54,486 bases of DNA from the NCBI GenBank assembly GCA_021030915.1, contig JAGEMR010000173.1:1-54486 (forward strand). The letters run 5' to 3'. Every line of letters begins with the position of its first letter. Position 1 is the first letter of the stretch. Made by a program: the position numbers and the translations under genes. This stretch comes from Astrothelium macrocarpum (Eukaryota > Ascomycota > Dothideomycetes > Trypetheliales > Trypetheliaceae). Shown in pieces: positions 35,210-45,400 of this stretch. Under the pieces are notes generated by a model. It saw only the letters and a list, made by a program, of their open reading frames with translations. It made no database searches and was not told where the DNA came from.

Positions 35210-36979
35210 TTTTCTCAGCTCTTCATCTGTGATCGCATTACGTATCATTTATAAGGAATTTCCTTCTCATCTGAATTATTAAATACATTTTCTGAATTTT
35301 CAGTTTTCTTTTCATTATCTATTTCAATTATTAGAATCTTTTATAAACGATCACGTCGTTCTTTTATTTTGGATTTTATTTCTATTTCGCGAATTATTTA
35401 TAATATATTTTCAATAGAATATAATGAAATATTCTTTAATTGGATTTTTTTTCTTTTAAAATTCCTTTTTCGTTTTTTAAAAAGTATTTATATCTTTTTT
35501 AATTAATTTATTATAATAAAAATGATTATATTTTAATTTTTATAAAAATAAATTATTCAATTAATATAATATTTTATTAATAATTTAAATATTAATTATT
35601 TATATAATTTTTTATTAAATTATTTATTTAATCATTTTAATTTAATAAATTTTGAAAAAGAATTATTAAATAATAAAAAATTCAAATTAATTGAATTAAA
35701 TAATATATATAATTGAATAATGATTAAAATGATTTTATAAAAAAATTTTTTAAAAATTTATATAAATATTATAAATGATAAATCAATTTTTTATTATTTA
35801 ATAAAAATATTATTTTTAATCATTATTTTTTCATATATATGAAATTATAATTCGATTTATTTTAATTATAGAATTTATTATAAATTAAATCAAAAAATTA
35901 TATATATTTTATTAAAATAAAAATATTTGAAAATTGAAAATATAAAAATATTAAATGATTATAATTCATATGAATAATAAAAAAATATAATAAATAAATT
36001 GATTTTATTTTTTATATAATAAATAATAAAATCGGTTTATATATAATTTTTATAATTATTAATAATAAATAAATATTAATAATTTATAATTTTTTCATGT
36101 ATTAAAAATTCAAAAATTTTGATTAATTATTATAATTTTAAATCATTTAATATTTAATCATTTTAATTAATTATAAAATATCATTTTTAAAATATTTATT
36201 TATTGATCTAATATATATTCATATTCTTATTTTTGAATATTAAAAAAGGAAATAATATTTTATTTATAATATTGATATATTTAATATTTATTATCTATTT
36301 TTATTTATCATTTATAATTTTATTTTATTATATATTATTTAAATATATTAATATTTTTATTATCTATTTTTCATTGATATCGAATTCTGATTTATTTATA
36401 TTTTATATATTAAAAAAATCATATTTTCGATTTATAAATTATATTTTGATCGTATTAAATCAATATTTTATATATTCATAAATTATTCTTTTATATCACG
36501 TATATTCTAATTATCAGATAAATATCATTTTTATATCAGAATATCATTTTTGAAAATGATAAAATCATTTATGATTAATAGAATTGAATTGAATAATTAT
36601 AAATATATTATTTGACGTATATTTGACGTGTATAAATCGCAACTATTGAACGAATTCTTTCAATAATAAAATTGAAAAAGAAATTCCTATAATAATATAT
36701 CATTTTATCTATCAAATTAAAATAATTTCTTCCGTATTTATAAGAATTTATTATATTTCGTGAATTTGAAAATATAAAAGATCTATATTATATCTGTGGA
36801 ATAAAATTGAATAAAAAAATTTAAAATAATAAACAATAATATAAAATAAAAGAAATTCTTTATTTTTGAAAATTAAAAGAATCTTCTGAATCTCAATTTC
36901 ATAATCTGAGGCTTTTTGGGTAGACTTTTGAGATATTGGAACAAATAACGCGTTTCGCATGCGGAAAATATGCGAAAGG

Positions 36980-37021
36980 CTCACCAGATCTGGGGACTCA
37001 CCAGATCTGGGGACGTGACTC
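36980..37021 (-). repeat. element 2 right terminal inverted repeat with a tandem 17-bp duplication
   Basis: The outer 25 bp (36997-37021) pair with the left TIR. The 17-mer CTCACCAGATCTGGGGA occurs twice, directly abutting, at 36980-36996 and 36997-37013. The left end has only one copy. Confidence 0.88.
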
Positions 37022-37136
37022 TATTTCTATTTTGATAAACAATAATATTATTTTTATTATTCCAAAATTATTTAAAAAATAATTTAATAAAATAATATCT
37101 ATTAATAATTATATTTCAATTAAAACGGAAGAATAT

Positions 37137-37697
37137 TTGAATATATTTATATTTTTTATATATAAAAGAAATTTGGAAATAGAATCATTAACGGATTTTT
37201 ATGATAATTATAATATTTCCGAAAAACAAATTTTCAATATAGAATATGAGTCTGATTGGTTATGTATCGATATGCCTCATAATGGGAGAGAAACGGCTTG
37301 GTGTGTCGATGGGAGTAAAGGCAGCTGGACCTATTTTAATGCTGACGAACCTCGGCACCGAGGTATTTTGCATCGTGAGGAAGCTTATATTGCACATGGA
37401 CCGGTAATTAATTATATTGCAACTCCACGGGCAATTAACGGTGTTGCAGTTGTTTTGTTTGAATCATATTCATCTCAGCAGCCTTTCAGACCTTACGTAC
37501 CTTATACGGCTGCTTCGATCACTATTGCGCCATTACATTTAGACATTATCATTATGCGATCGATTGTCAGCTGTATTGATTATGATTCGTTCACATTCTC
37601 ATACGAAATTGACGGGACAGATCGTTTCGAAATCCACGTGCTGATGGCAAGAAGAATTGATAGGGCAAGGATGGTGACATATATGTGGGAAAACTAG
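37137..37697 (+). pseudogene. 5'-eroded unknown ORF at the A+T block edge
   Basis: An open frame of 186 codons opened by TTG; the first in-frame ATG is codon 46. The first 38 or so codons are A+T-driven (Ile, Phe, Asn, Lys), then composition turns normal and the protein looks real: SDWLCIDMPHNGRETAWC, GSWTYFNADEPRHRGIL, FESYSSQQPFRPYVPYTAAS. It ends properly at 37697. I do not recognise the family. The simplest reading is the 3' part of a gene whose 5' part was destroyed by mutation spreading from element 2, 110 bp away. It could instead be a young or effector-like gene using the internal ATG. Confidence 0.5.
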
Positions 37698-38591
37698 GAC
37701 CCGTTACAGTCCTTATCTAATTATTATAATTTACAATTATATCATTATTATGAAAAGATATTAAGTATAGTGCCAATATTGAGTTTGAAAAGCCTTGTGG
37801 ACCAGATAGAACGCTTATGAATCACCTAATGAGGAAAGGAAGCTAGAAATGGTTGGTAGCACGTGACCCTGTTCGTTCCTGCCTAGCAGAGCCCCTACAT
37901 GCTGTGATATCTCCATCCGATTGCCATGTGGGCCACTACATTCTGAGCCCTCATTTTTCCCTGGACTTTCATATAATGATGCTAAATCGAATTGTTATGT
38001 TGCGACTTTCTATTTGAATTTATACGGGACTCAGGACAATCTGCGGTAGGATGTGAGCATCTCGGAAAACAAAAGCATTTGACGCAAATATGGTGATAAG
38101 ATTCGATGATTTAAAACCTAGGTTACTATGGGATTATTGACTCGTTTAGATAATCCCGTCCCGTACGAGTTAAAGCTTGGATTGTTTGCTATTTCCTATG
38201 ATTGTAGTAGCACCATGCGCCTGTGAGGATCATTTCAAATAAAATATGATAATCATAGCTATACTCGTGCGACATTTGGGAGAAGCGACAAATCACAACT
38301 TAAAAATATAGATACGTCCCTTCAATTCTTATTTCACGCGATCGAGATAAAATATCTCAGCTCCTTAGCGAAGCGTATTATCCATGAACCTTGTGGCGAG
38401 AGGAATTTGAGGAAGACAAATGCGTTTCGATAACACAAATTAGACTAAGAGCCAAAGCTTTGACGACCAGAACGGCCTTTCGTAGCTCTACAATCTCACC
38501 GCACACGCTTTGTCCAGGAAAACCTTGCGCGCGAACGCTGATGTGATTACTACTTTACTCGCACTTCTTTCACCTCGTATCCTCTACGCTA
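37698..38591. other. intergenic
   Basis: About 0.9 kb of slightly A+T-rich DNA between the eroded ORF and the 3' end of NOC3. No supported gene or repeat. Confidence 0.4.
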
Positions 38592-39160
38592 TTATTTCTC
38601 CTCCCCCACTCCCCCAACATGCCTCTCCACCTGCCTCCACCCCCCCCTCACCCTCTCATCAAAATGCATCCGCAACACCTCCCCCTCCCACACCGTCCCA
38701 GCAAACCCATTACACCCCTCGATACTGCTCCCACCCAAATCACACACCCCATCGCCCCGCCTCTCCGCGCTCCGCCACAGCGACCCCACGGTCCGCGCGC
38801 GCCCGCGATGCGCCGTCATGCGCTCGAGCAGCGCGAGCAGCGCCGCGGACGACGAGGAGGGGGTGTGTAGAGAGGTTAGCAAAAGTCGGTGGGTGAACGC
38901 TGCGAGGCGTGAAGGGGGTGGTGCGGGGCCTGGGGGGAGCAGAGTGTGTTGGAGGGCGCGGAGGAGGAGGGTGGTGGGGTGGGCGTGATTGATTTGGTTG
39001 GCTTGCGCAGCAGAGATTTGGGAGCTTGAATCGGAAGGGGTGGAGGTAGAGGATGGGGGTGGGAGGAGCCGGGTGCTGAGCTCGATGTCCGGGTTCAGCG
39101 AGAGCGGGAGCAGTGTGCGGTAGAGGTGGGTCGTGAAGAAGGAGAGGTCGAGGTGGAGTT
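38590..39160. other. GC-rich island with a GC-skew inversion (NOC3 3' end)
   Basis: By hand count 38641-38760 has 66 C and 8 G, while 38881-39000 has 12 C and 67 G. The switch is sharp, near 38830. Confidence 0.8.
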
Positions 39161-40703
39161 CCGAGGCGGATTTGCGCGCATCTTGGCCGTGGAGGAGGGC
39201 GAAGGCGGTGCTGATGCAGAGGAGGGATTCGCGGGTTGCGTTGCGGACGTTGGATGGTTCGTCGATGCCGTCAATGTCGTCGATGTCGTCGTTGTCGTCG
39301 TTGTCAGTGTCGAGTAAGTTAGGGTCGGAAAGCTCAGGGTTGGAGAGTTCGGCTTGCTGGATGAGTTCTTTGAGGGTTTCGAGGATGTCGCCAAAGAAAT
39401 CTTGGTTGATGAGGCGGGCGTATTTGGCGAGACCTTCGAGGACGGCGCCCATGAGGTTAGGTTGTCGTGCTTTGAGTATGCGGAGATAGGTGAGAAAGAC
39501 TGCTTTGAGCATTTCGGCTTGGTTTTTGTCTCGGTCTTCGTGGCTGACTGCGGCATCGGCTTCTTTCATTTCTTTGCGGAGCACTTTTTCCTCTTTCATT
39601 TGCTTTCTCATCCTTTTGGTACGAAACTCTCGTTTCTTTTTAGCTGTCTTGACTGTCTGATTGTTGATTTCTTCTCGATCGACCTTTGTGGTCGAAGCCT
39701 TTTGCGAGAACTCGGACAGCAAGCGCAAATGTAGAAATGTATTCAAAACACTTTCATGGATTTCATAATTTTTGCCCTTTATCATTTTTGTGAGCATCAA
39801 AACAGCCTCCAACGATGCATCACCATCTTCGTCTTCCCTGAATAGCTGTTCAAGGGTTTCTCTACATTTATTAAAATCAGGGTTGACCTTCCGGCCACTC
39901 AATTTTCCTGTCAAGATTCTGAGGAGTTCACCTCGAAAGTTGAAGTGAGGAACTGCAAGGAGGAGATTGCATGCACAAGATACGGCGACAGTCATCAGAC
40001 TTGTAGCTTGCTCTGATGACTCGTCAGACTGGCGTCTGGCGTATGTAGCCAAATCTCGTAAATAGGATTGGTAGCCCGTCACGATGCTTTGCTCAAATGT
40101 CCGTAATTTTCGCACTTCTTTTGATAGCTTTCCTTTCAAGTCTTCCTCTGACAGAGGGCGTATTCGATAGCCAGGGATGACATCCTTGTAAACAGCTAGT
40201 TGTGTGGCCAAGGCAAGCTTTTTGACTATTAAATTTGGTGACGAGGCGATCTGACCAAGCTTCTTGAGCAATCCAATGTGCTCTTCTGGATCTTCGTTGA
40301 TAAGACTTGCAATCCTTGCAAGCTCTTCTTTTGCCTCGGTGATCTGTTGTCTGGAAGAGATCCTCGGAGGCAAAGGTTCATTTTCCTTCGCAATTCCACT
40401 TCTCCCCACCTCCTTGGTTGTGAGCTCTTCCACATCTCCCGCCTGCTGAGCATGATCACTCCCAGCCCCGTCTTCTGAATCCTCAACTTCCTGCTCTATC
40501 CAGCCTTCAGAAGTTTTGATAGGAAGCTTCTGTTTTTTCCTATTTTTCTTTTCCGATTTTCGAGGACGTTGCTCATAATCTTGCTCGAGATTCCAGCGGG
40601 ATGCATGCTTCAGAAAATCCTCGTGGACATCGTAGGGTTTGGAAGTCTGAGATTCCTCCGGCGGACTCAGTCTTCTTCGCTTCACCGCTCGTACACTGGC
40701 CAT
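38592..40703 (-). CDS. NOC3: nucleolar complex-associated protein 3 (Noc3)
   Basis: Nucleolar/nuclear protein that works with Noc2 in maturation and export of pre-60S ribosomes, and in yeast also in replication licensing. Intronless, 703 aa, starting MASVRAVKRRRLSPPEES. A Lys/Arg- and acid-rich N-terminus (RKSEKKNRKKQKLPIKT) is followed by the NOC3p domain (EAKEELARIASLINEDPEEH, LKKLGQIASSPNLIVKKLAL, YKDVIPGYRIRPLSEE). A second alpha-helical region includes KLRTFEQSIVTGYQSYLRDL and the CBF-type C-terminal half (TYLRILKARQPNLMGAVLEG). The C-terminal 170 residues or so are Ser/Pro/Arg-rich and lie in a GC-rich island. It diverges from NIP7 across 216 bp. Confidence 0.93.
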   Translation of the reverse strand: MASVRAVKRRRLSPPEESQTSKPYDVHEDFLKHASRWNLEQDYEQRPRKSEKKNRKKQKLPIKTSEGWIEQEVEDSEDGAGSDHAQQAGDVEELTTKEVGRSGIAKENEPLPPRISSRQQITEAKEELARIASLINEDPEEHIGLLKKLGQIASSPNLIVKKLALATQLAVYKDVIPGYRIRPLSEEDLKGKLSKEVRKLRTFEQSIVTGYQSYLRDLATYARRQSDESSEQATSLMTVAVSCACNLLLAVPHFNFRGELLRILTGKLSGRKVNPDFNKCRETLEQLFREDEDGDASLEAVLMLTKMIKGKNYEIHESVLNTFLHLRLLSEFSQKASTTKVDREEINNQTVKTAKKKREFRTKRMRKQMKEEKVLRKEMKEADAAVSHEDRDKNQAEMLKAVFLTYLRILKARQPNLMGAVLEGLAKYARLINQDFFGDILETLKELIQQAELSNPELSDPNLLDTDNDDNDDIDDIDGIDEPSNVRNATRESLLCISTAFALLHGQDARKSASELHLDLSFFTTHLYRTLLPLSLNPDIELSTRLLPPPSSTSTPSDSSSQISAAQANQINHAHPTTLLLRALQHTLLPPGPAPPPSRLAAFTHRLLLTSLHTPSSSSAALLALLERMTAHRGRARTVGSLWRSAERRGDGVCDLGGSSIEGCNGFAGTVWEGEVLRMHFDERVRGGWRQVERHVGGVGEEK

Positions 40704-40919
40704 TAATACGATTCAGCGATTGAGTAGACTTGGATCCTAGGCTAACAAGAAGCCTCCATCGTCTGCGGTGGGAGGCTTGGCGCATTTTGACATTAAACTT
40801 TGACTTCGAGGTCTGGGCGGTGAACTTTTTTCTGCCGCTACTCAAATATCAATTGCAGCATATTGTGGACTACTACCAAACTCAATCAACTCTGATACAT
40901 CTCAACATCGTGACCAAAG
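40704..40919. promoter_or_regulatory. bidirectional NOC3/NIP7 promoter with an inverted repeat
   Basis: 216 bp between two divergent 60S-assembly genes. An 8-bp perfect inverted repeat, AAGCCTCC and GGAGGCTT, lies at about 40749-40777 and is nearest NOC3. It could form a hairpin or be a dyad binding site. The role is inferred only from position. Confidence 0.5.
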
Positions 40920-41548
40920 ATGCGGCCCCTCACAGAGACTGAAACTCAAACTTTGTTCACAAAGCTAGCAAATTACACTGGCAGCTCACTAAACAATCTC
41001 ATCTCCGACACGTCCAGCAATCCGTCCAGCAAAATCCCCGACCGTCACGTTTTTCGCATCTCTGGTAATCGCGTCTACTACGTTCGCGAGTCTCTCGCCA
41101 ATCTCGCTGCCTCAATAGCTCGTCACAATCTGCTCTCAATCGGCACCTGCCTGGGGAAATTCACCAAAACTGGGAAATTTCGACTTCACATTACTGCCTT
41201 GGATGTGATTGCGCCACATGCCAGGTATAAAGTGTGGATCAAGGAAAATGGCACTATGCCTTTCCTGTATGGTGGAAACGTGGTAAAGGCACACGTGGGG
41301 CGGTGGAGCGAAGATTGTCCTGAGCACCAGGGTGTCGTAGTGCTGAGCATGAACGACACCCCGCTGGTATGTGCACTGTATACAACATTCCCTACAAGTA
41401 CGAGCTAACATGCCAAAAGGGATTTGGAATCACTGCAAGGTCCACTGCTGAGGCTCGGCGTCTGGAGCCCACTGGTATCACCGTCTTCCGTCAAGCGGAT
41501 GTTGGTGAATACCTACGCGAGGAAGATACTTTGTTCACAACGACTTGA
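40920..41548 (+). CDS. NIP7: 60S ribosome biogenesis factor Nip7
   Basis: PUA-domain RNA-binding protein needed for 27S pre-rRNA processing and 60S assembly. Two exons: 40920..41366 and 41420..41548, 191 aa. The start MRPLTETETQTLFTKLANY is the conserved Nip7 N-terminus. HVFRISGNRVYYVRESL and LLSIGTCLGKFTKTGKFRLH lie in the N-terminal domain; the PUA domain starts near APHARYKVWIKENGTMPFLY, with GNVVKAHVGRW. The splice joins SMNDTPL to GFGITARSTAEARRLEPT. The tail EDTLFTTT is usual for the family. An HMG-box relic lies about 190 bp downstream on the same strand. Confidence 0.95.
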
Positions 41549-41736
41549 TACTGACTCGTCGTCCACGCTGAAGTCACTGCGTCTCACTCTGCTTCCGAAA
41601 ACCGAATCACTCTCTTTGCTAGTTACTCGAAGGTCCCCTCGCACATTTTTGCCCAAAGGCTCCCTCGAATGCTAGTCCACCAACTACAAGCGACAATGCT
41701 CAGGCGCTATGTAATGCTCAGGTTTGTCGCAATGTC

Positions 41737-42051
41737 AGGCGCGCCAAGAACAAAATTGCTCGACCTCCCAATGTGTTCATCCTCTATCGCCAGCATCACC
41801 ACCCAAAAGTCAAGGCTATGGCACCCGAAATGCACAACAACGACATTTGTAAGAAAATAGATTGAATTCTCCAAATCAAGTGAGTACTCACTAACTGTTC
41901 TCTACTATAGCCAGGCTTTTTGGCGCTCAGTGGGAGGCCGAGACTGAAGCCATTCGTAAGGAATAATGTGAACCTCGGAGTGGAGAGTCAAGGTCGAGAA
42001 GGCAAAGACTGAGCATAGCAAGGCCAACCCGGACTGTATCTACCAGCTAAA
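41737..42051 (+). pseudogene. MATA_HMG-type HMG-box relic
   Basis: A degraded HMG box. Exon 1 reads RAKNKIARPPNVFILYRQ, then HHHPKVKAMAPEMHNNDI. A canonical 63-bp intron follows (41849-41911, GTAAG...CTAAC...TATAG) and splits a Ser codon to give SRLFGAQWEAETEAIRKE. A TAA then interrupts, and about 30 bp later the box resumes out of frame as VKVEKAKTEHSKANPDCIYQ. The RPPN-F-ILYR-H start and the Ser-codon intron are hallmarks of MATA_HMG boxes, as in MAT1-2-1 and its non-mating relatives. The usual MAT neighbours (SLA2, APN2, COX13) are absent, so this need not be a mating-type gene. A frame open upstream (RITLFASYSKVPSHIFAQRL) may be its N-terminal part. Confidence 0.8.
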
Positions 42052-42452
42052 CGAAACTCGATGCAGCTTGATTGGAAACGACGGGCCTATGTTATTCTCT
42101 GGTGCCACTGTCTGTCACTCGGATCTGACAGATTTATGCAGATGGTATCATAGCGGTCCAAGTAGATCAGACACTCGCGTTGAATGCAACACTATCACTC
42201 AAGACTTTATAATTATAGTTTGATGATTGATGGTGTCTATTCGAGGCGGACAAGGGGGCGCACAATGAATTTTCACATTCAACTGTACAGTGGTAGAATG
42301 CCTCCGCCTTTCAATCACGATAGTCCAATTGTATCAGACTCCAATGTGACACACTTGCCACTTCTTTGGATGCCGAGAGCCTCCCATTCTACGTATGCAA
42401 ATATGCACAAGACGCTGACGCCGCCCTGTATGCAATATGTTCCAAGTAACGC
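42052..42452. other. intergenic
   Basis: The tail of the HMG-box relic region and the 3' flank of PIK1. A short ORF at 42184-42456 has no recognisable motif and is not supported. Confidence 0.35.
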
Positions 42453-45400
42453 CTAGTAAATGCCTTGTGTCCGATACTGAAAAGTATCGTACCTGCAATG
42501 GGAATGATTAGCATCCAATCAAGGCTGCAGAGAGACATGAAAGACAGAGCACTCACAGTCTAGTATAATAACTCCCCAAACTCTTCCCAATCAAATCCGT
42601 CTCAACAAATGCCTCCGCCTCTTCCTTACTCAATTCTAACCTCAACCTCCCCCTCAGCCCGGCCACCACTGCCTGCACACCCATACCCGAAAAACACGGC
42701 ATCCTGCTCTCCCTCCCCATCACCTCCACCAACATAACCACACTCTCAGCATTCTTCCTCAATGCCTGAAAGGCCTCCTTACACAACCGTTTATACAACT
42801 CCCAATACTCCCCACCGCTCCCGCAACTCTGCAACACATCCACATACTCCTGCGTCAACTTAAACGGCGCCGCCTCAAACCCCATCGACCCCGGCGAATT
42901 GCTCAGCATAAACCCAAAATCGATATGAATAATATGCCCCGCATTATCCAGCAGCAAATTCCCATTATGCCGATCCTTCAACTGCAACACCCAACTCACC
43001 ACACTATACGCCGCCAGACTCTGCGCAAAGCACCTCACGGCCCTACAATACGCCTCCCCCGCGGGCTCCCCAAACGCGCGCCAAAAATGATCCCTCAGCG
43101 TCGCCATCCTGCCCTTCCCGCCCCTGGCCATGGCGAGCGTCAAACTGCGCTTCAAGCTATGCAGACTGACGCCACTCGTAATCGTCTCGATCAGGCCGCT
43201 GCTCTCGCCCGTGACCAGGATGCGCATGCGCTGCACCCACACGGCCACGCCCGCCGCCGCCCACACGCGCGCGCAGATGCCGATCAGCTGGCACGCGAAC
43301 GCCTCCTGCCGCAGGTCCGCGCCGGTTTTCACGATGATCGACACGAGGTCCCATGATGGCATCCAGCCGTACGGTGAGGACAGCCGGATGCGTTCTTTTT
43401 TGGCGGACCATGCTTCCCCGAAGGTCGCGGCCGATGGATCGTCGCGGTCGGACGGCGTGCGTTGGACGCCGCCGGTCTTTTGGTCGTTTTCCATGCGTGC
43501 GAGGCCGGCGTTGGTGCTGGATGGGGTGGTGGGATCGAGTGGGTCGAGATCGTCGTCCACGGCGGCGGCGGTGGTGGTGGAGGTGGCGGCGGTTTTGGCG
43601 ATGATGGAGTCGAAGGTGGGCGGTGGGCCGGCGTGGTCTTCGGGGAAGGACTGCTCCTCGAGGTTCTGCATGCTGGCGATGATCTTGGCTTTGATCTCGG
43701 CGAGCTCGACTTTGGGCCGCTTCGAGCCGGACACTTCGAGTTGCGCGAGCATCTGGGCGGCTGTGCGCATGTGCGTGGCGAGTGCGGAGAAGTCGGGTTG
43801 GTCGGGTGTATGGGCGGTGGTGGAGCGGGTTGGGGTGGGCAGCGTCATTTTGCGTGTGCCAGGACTGGAGGCGCGGCTACTAGGGACATCTGATGTGCGA
43901 GGGGTGGAGAGGGTGGCGGAGGAGATGGTGCTTGCACCGCTGGACAGACGAGGAGGTGCTTTGAGATTGGTCCCATTGGGGTGAATTTTGATTTTCGGGC
44001 CAATGGTTGACGATTCGTCTTCTTCGGAGAATTCTTTGAGAAGTGACGGACTGGCGAGATCACCATTGGCAGGCTCAAAGACACTATCATTGCCTTGGAT
44101 AATGGATGCTTCTTCGTCGGGTGCTGGTCTTGCAGAATCGCTCAGATCAAATAATCGACGTCGGGTGGTTCCTTTCTCAGCCATTAGCTTCTGAAGTAAA
44201 TGCATATTAGCGTCCGAGTCAGGATCAAAGTCAAAGTCGTCTTTTAAAACCTCAACCATGAGCAAATAAGGCACGCGCTCCGCACTGTTCAGGCTGGTTG
44301 CCTCGGCTGGATTTATGCGCACAACTCGGTGATGTTTGCTTTTACCAGCTATACCATCTTCTAGAGATGAAGGGCAAATGACGGGTATGTCTACTTCGGC
44401 GGGGAGATCTCGAGCAATGAGAGCCAACTCGGCCCTCAGCGCGCTCAATCGAGCTGGCTTTGGGACAATGACCAAGCGGTTTGAAATATCCTCAAGAGCT
44501 GTCAGAAATTGTGTCTCACATCTATAATAATTTGCTCGTAGCATTCGTATCTTTTGGGGACGTGTCAAAGCTGATGGTGTGAGAGGTCGCGGAGCATGCG
44601 AGTGACGGCGCATTGGTAGTTGATCATTGGTTGGTCTCCTAGGTAGACCAGCAGTGGGTGGTGGGCTCGGTACAGGACTGACTATAGGATTCCTTGTCTC
44701 TGGGAGGGAAGCGGTGCTAGGCGATTGTACTAGACGCTCTACAGGTCGTCTGGGGATAGCCAAAGCCGGAGGCGTAGTTGCACTTTTGACCCTAAGCGGT
44801 GATGATGACCTAGATCTTTTGCCAACGTCAAAGGCAACGCTCATTTGCGTTTTGCTGTACTGATTGCGATTTATAGCCATCTTCGCTACTTCAGCTGATG
44901 ATGCATCAATTTGACGTGGTCTTGGTTTCGGACGTCTTGGTCTCGTTGATCCCCCACCAACAGTGTGGCTCCTCTGCACTCGTTGACCTTGTTGTTCCTC
45001 CACGCCATCTGGTAATGCATCATCTCTTGGCCGCGGTTTCCGTGCTTGTGCAATTGCAAGTGGCCCAGCATGTTTGGGCAGAAATGGTGCGGCGACGCCG
45101 GCTAATATTATGCTGGAAAGAACAGTAACTGGAAGGACATTTTCTTGAATCTTTTCTCGATGTGGTCCATCAGATGCTCCAAAGACGATGCGCTGTACTT
45201 TGTTGTATATCCGGCGACAAGTATCGAAAGAAGTGGATTGGGGATTGCCAGAAAGATCATGTAGGTAGGTTTGGAAAAGCCAAAACGTCTGCGTTGTTCG
45301 AATTAGTGCTGGATTCGTTGCACGTCAAAAGCGCTTGCGGAGAGAGATGCGTACTTGTAATGCAGCATTTACAGACTCCTCGCACAAATCTATGATGAAT

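Larger units (their letters stand above)
35184..37021 (-). mobile_element. Tc1/mariner-type (pogo/Fot1-like) element 2, RIP-degraded
   Basis: An 1838-bp element with terminal inverted repeats beginning GAGTCAC[A/G]TCCCCAGATC and flanked by TA (35182-35183 and 37022-37023). Its TIR sequence is unrelated to element 1. Near the right end a leftward frame reads FRMRNALFVP, then SDYEIEIQKILLIFKNKEF, which resembles the start of a pogo-type transposase with its Psq-like DNA-binding helix. The left end holds TDEELRKAHQIWG on the minus strand, a possible transposase C-terminus. So this copy is inverted relative to element 1. Confidence 0.78.
31790..37220. repeat. A+T-rich block, probable RIP-mutated transposon cluster
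   Basis: About 5.4 kb of almost pure A+T with sharp edges. It contains islands of normal composition only at the terminal inverted repeats of two DNA transposons and, partly, at 35210-35400 and 36880-36980. The few open frames use Lys, Asn, Ile and Tyr codons, as expected from C-to-T changes on both strands. This fits RIP, the premeiotic C:G to T:A mutation of repeats in Pezizomycotina. Confidence 0.85.

Noticed and set aside
36233..36481. Apparent multi-helix membrane protein in the A+T block
   Set aside because: Ile/Phe/Tyr-rich text is what random A+T sequence encodes; it lies inside a degraded transposon.
35184..37021. Element 2 as a second copy of element 1
   Set aside because: Sizes are similar, but the terminal repeats are unrelated in sequence and the orientation is opposite, so they are different families.
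41549..42452. Possible mating-type (MAT) locus
   Set aside because: Only a broken HMG box is present; none of the usual MAT neighbours is in the window. Kept as a relic, not as a locus.
43130..43984. Plus-strand open frame of 284 codons opposite PIK1
   Set aside because: Compositional shadow of the PIK1 linker and catalytic region, with no recognisable features.
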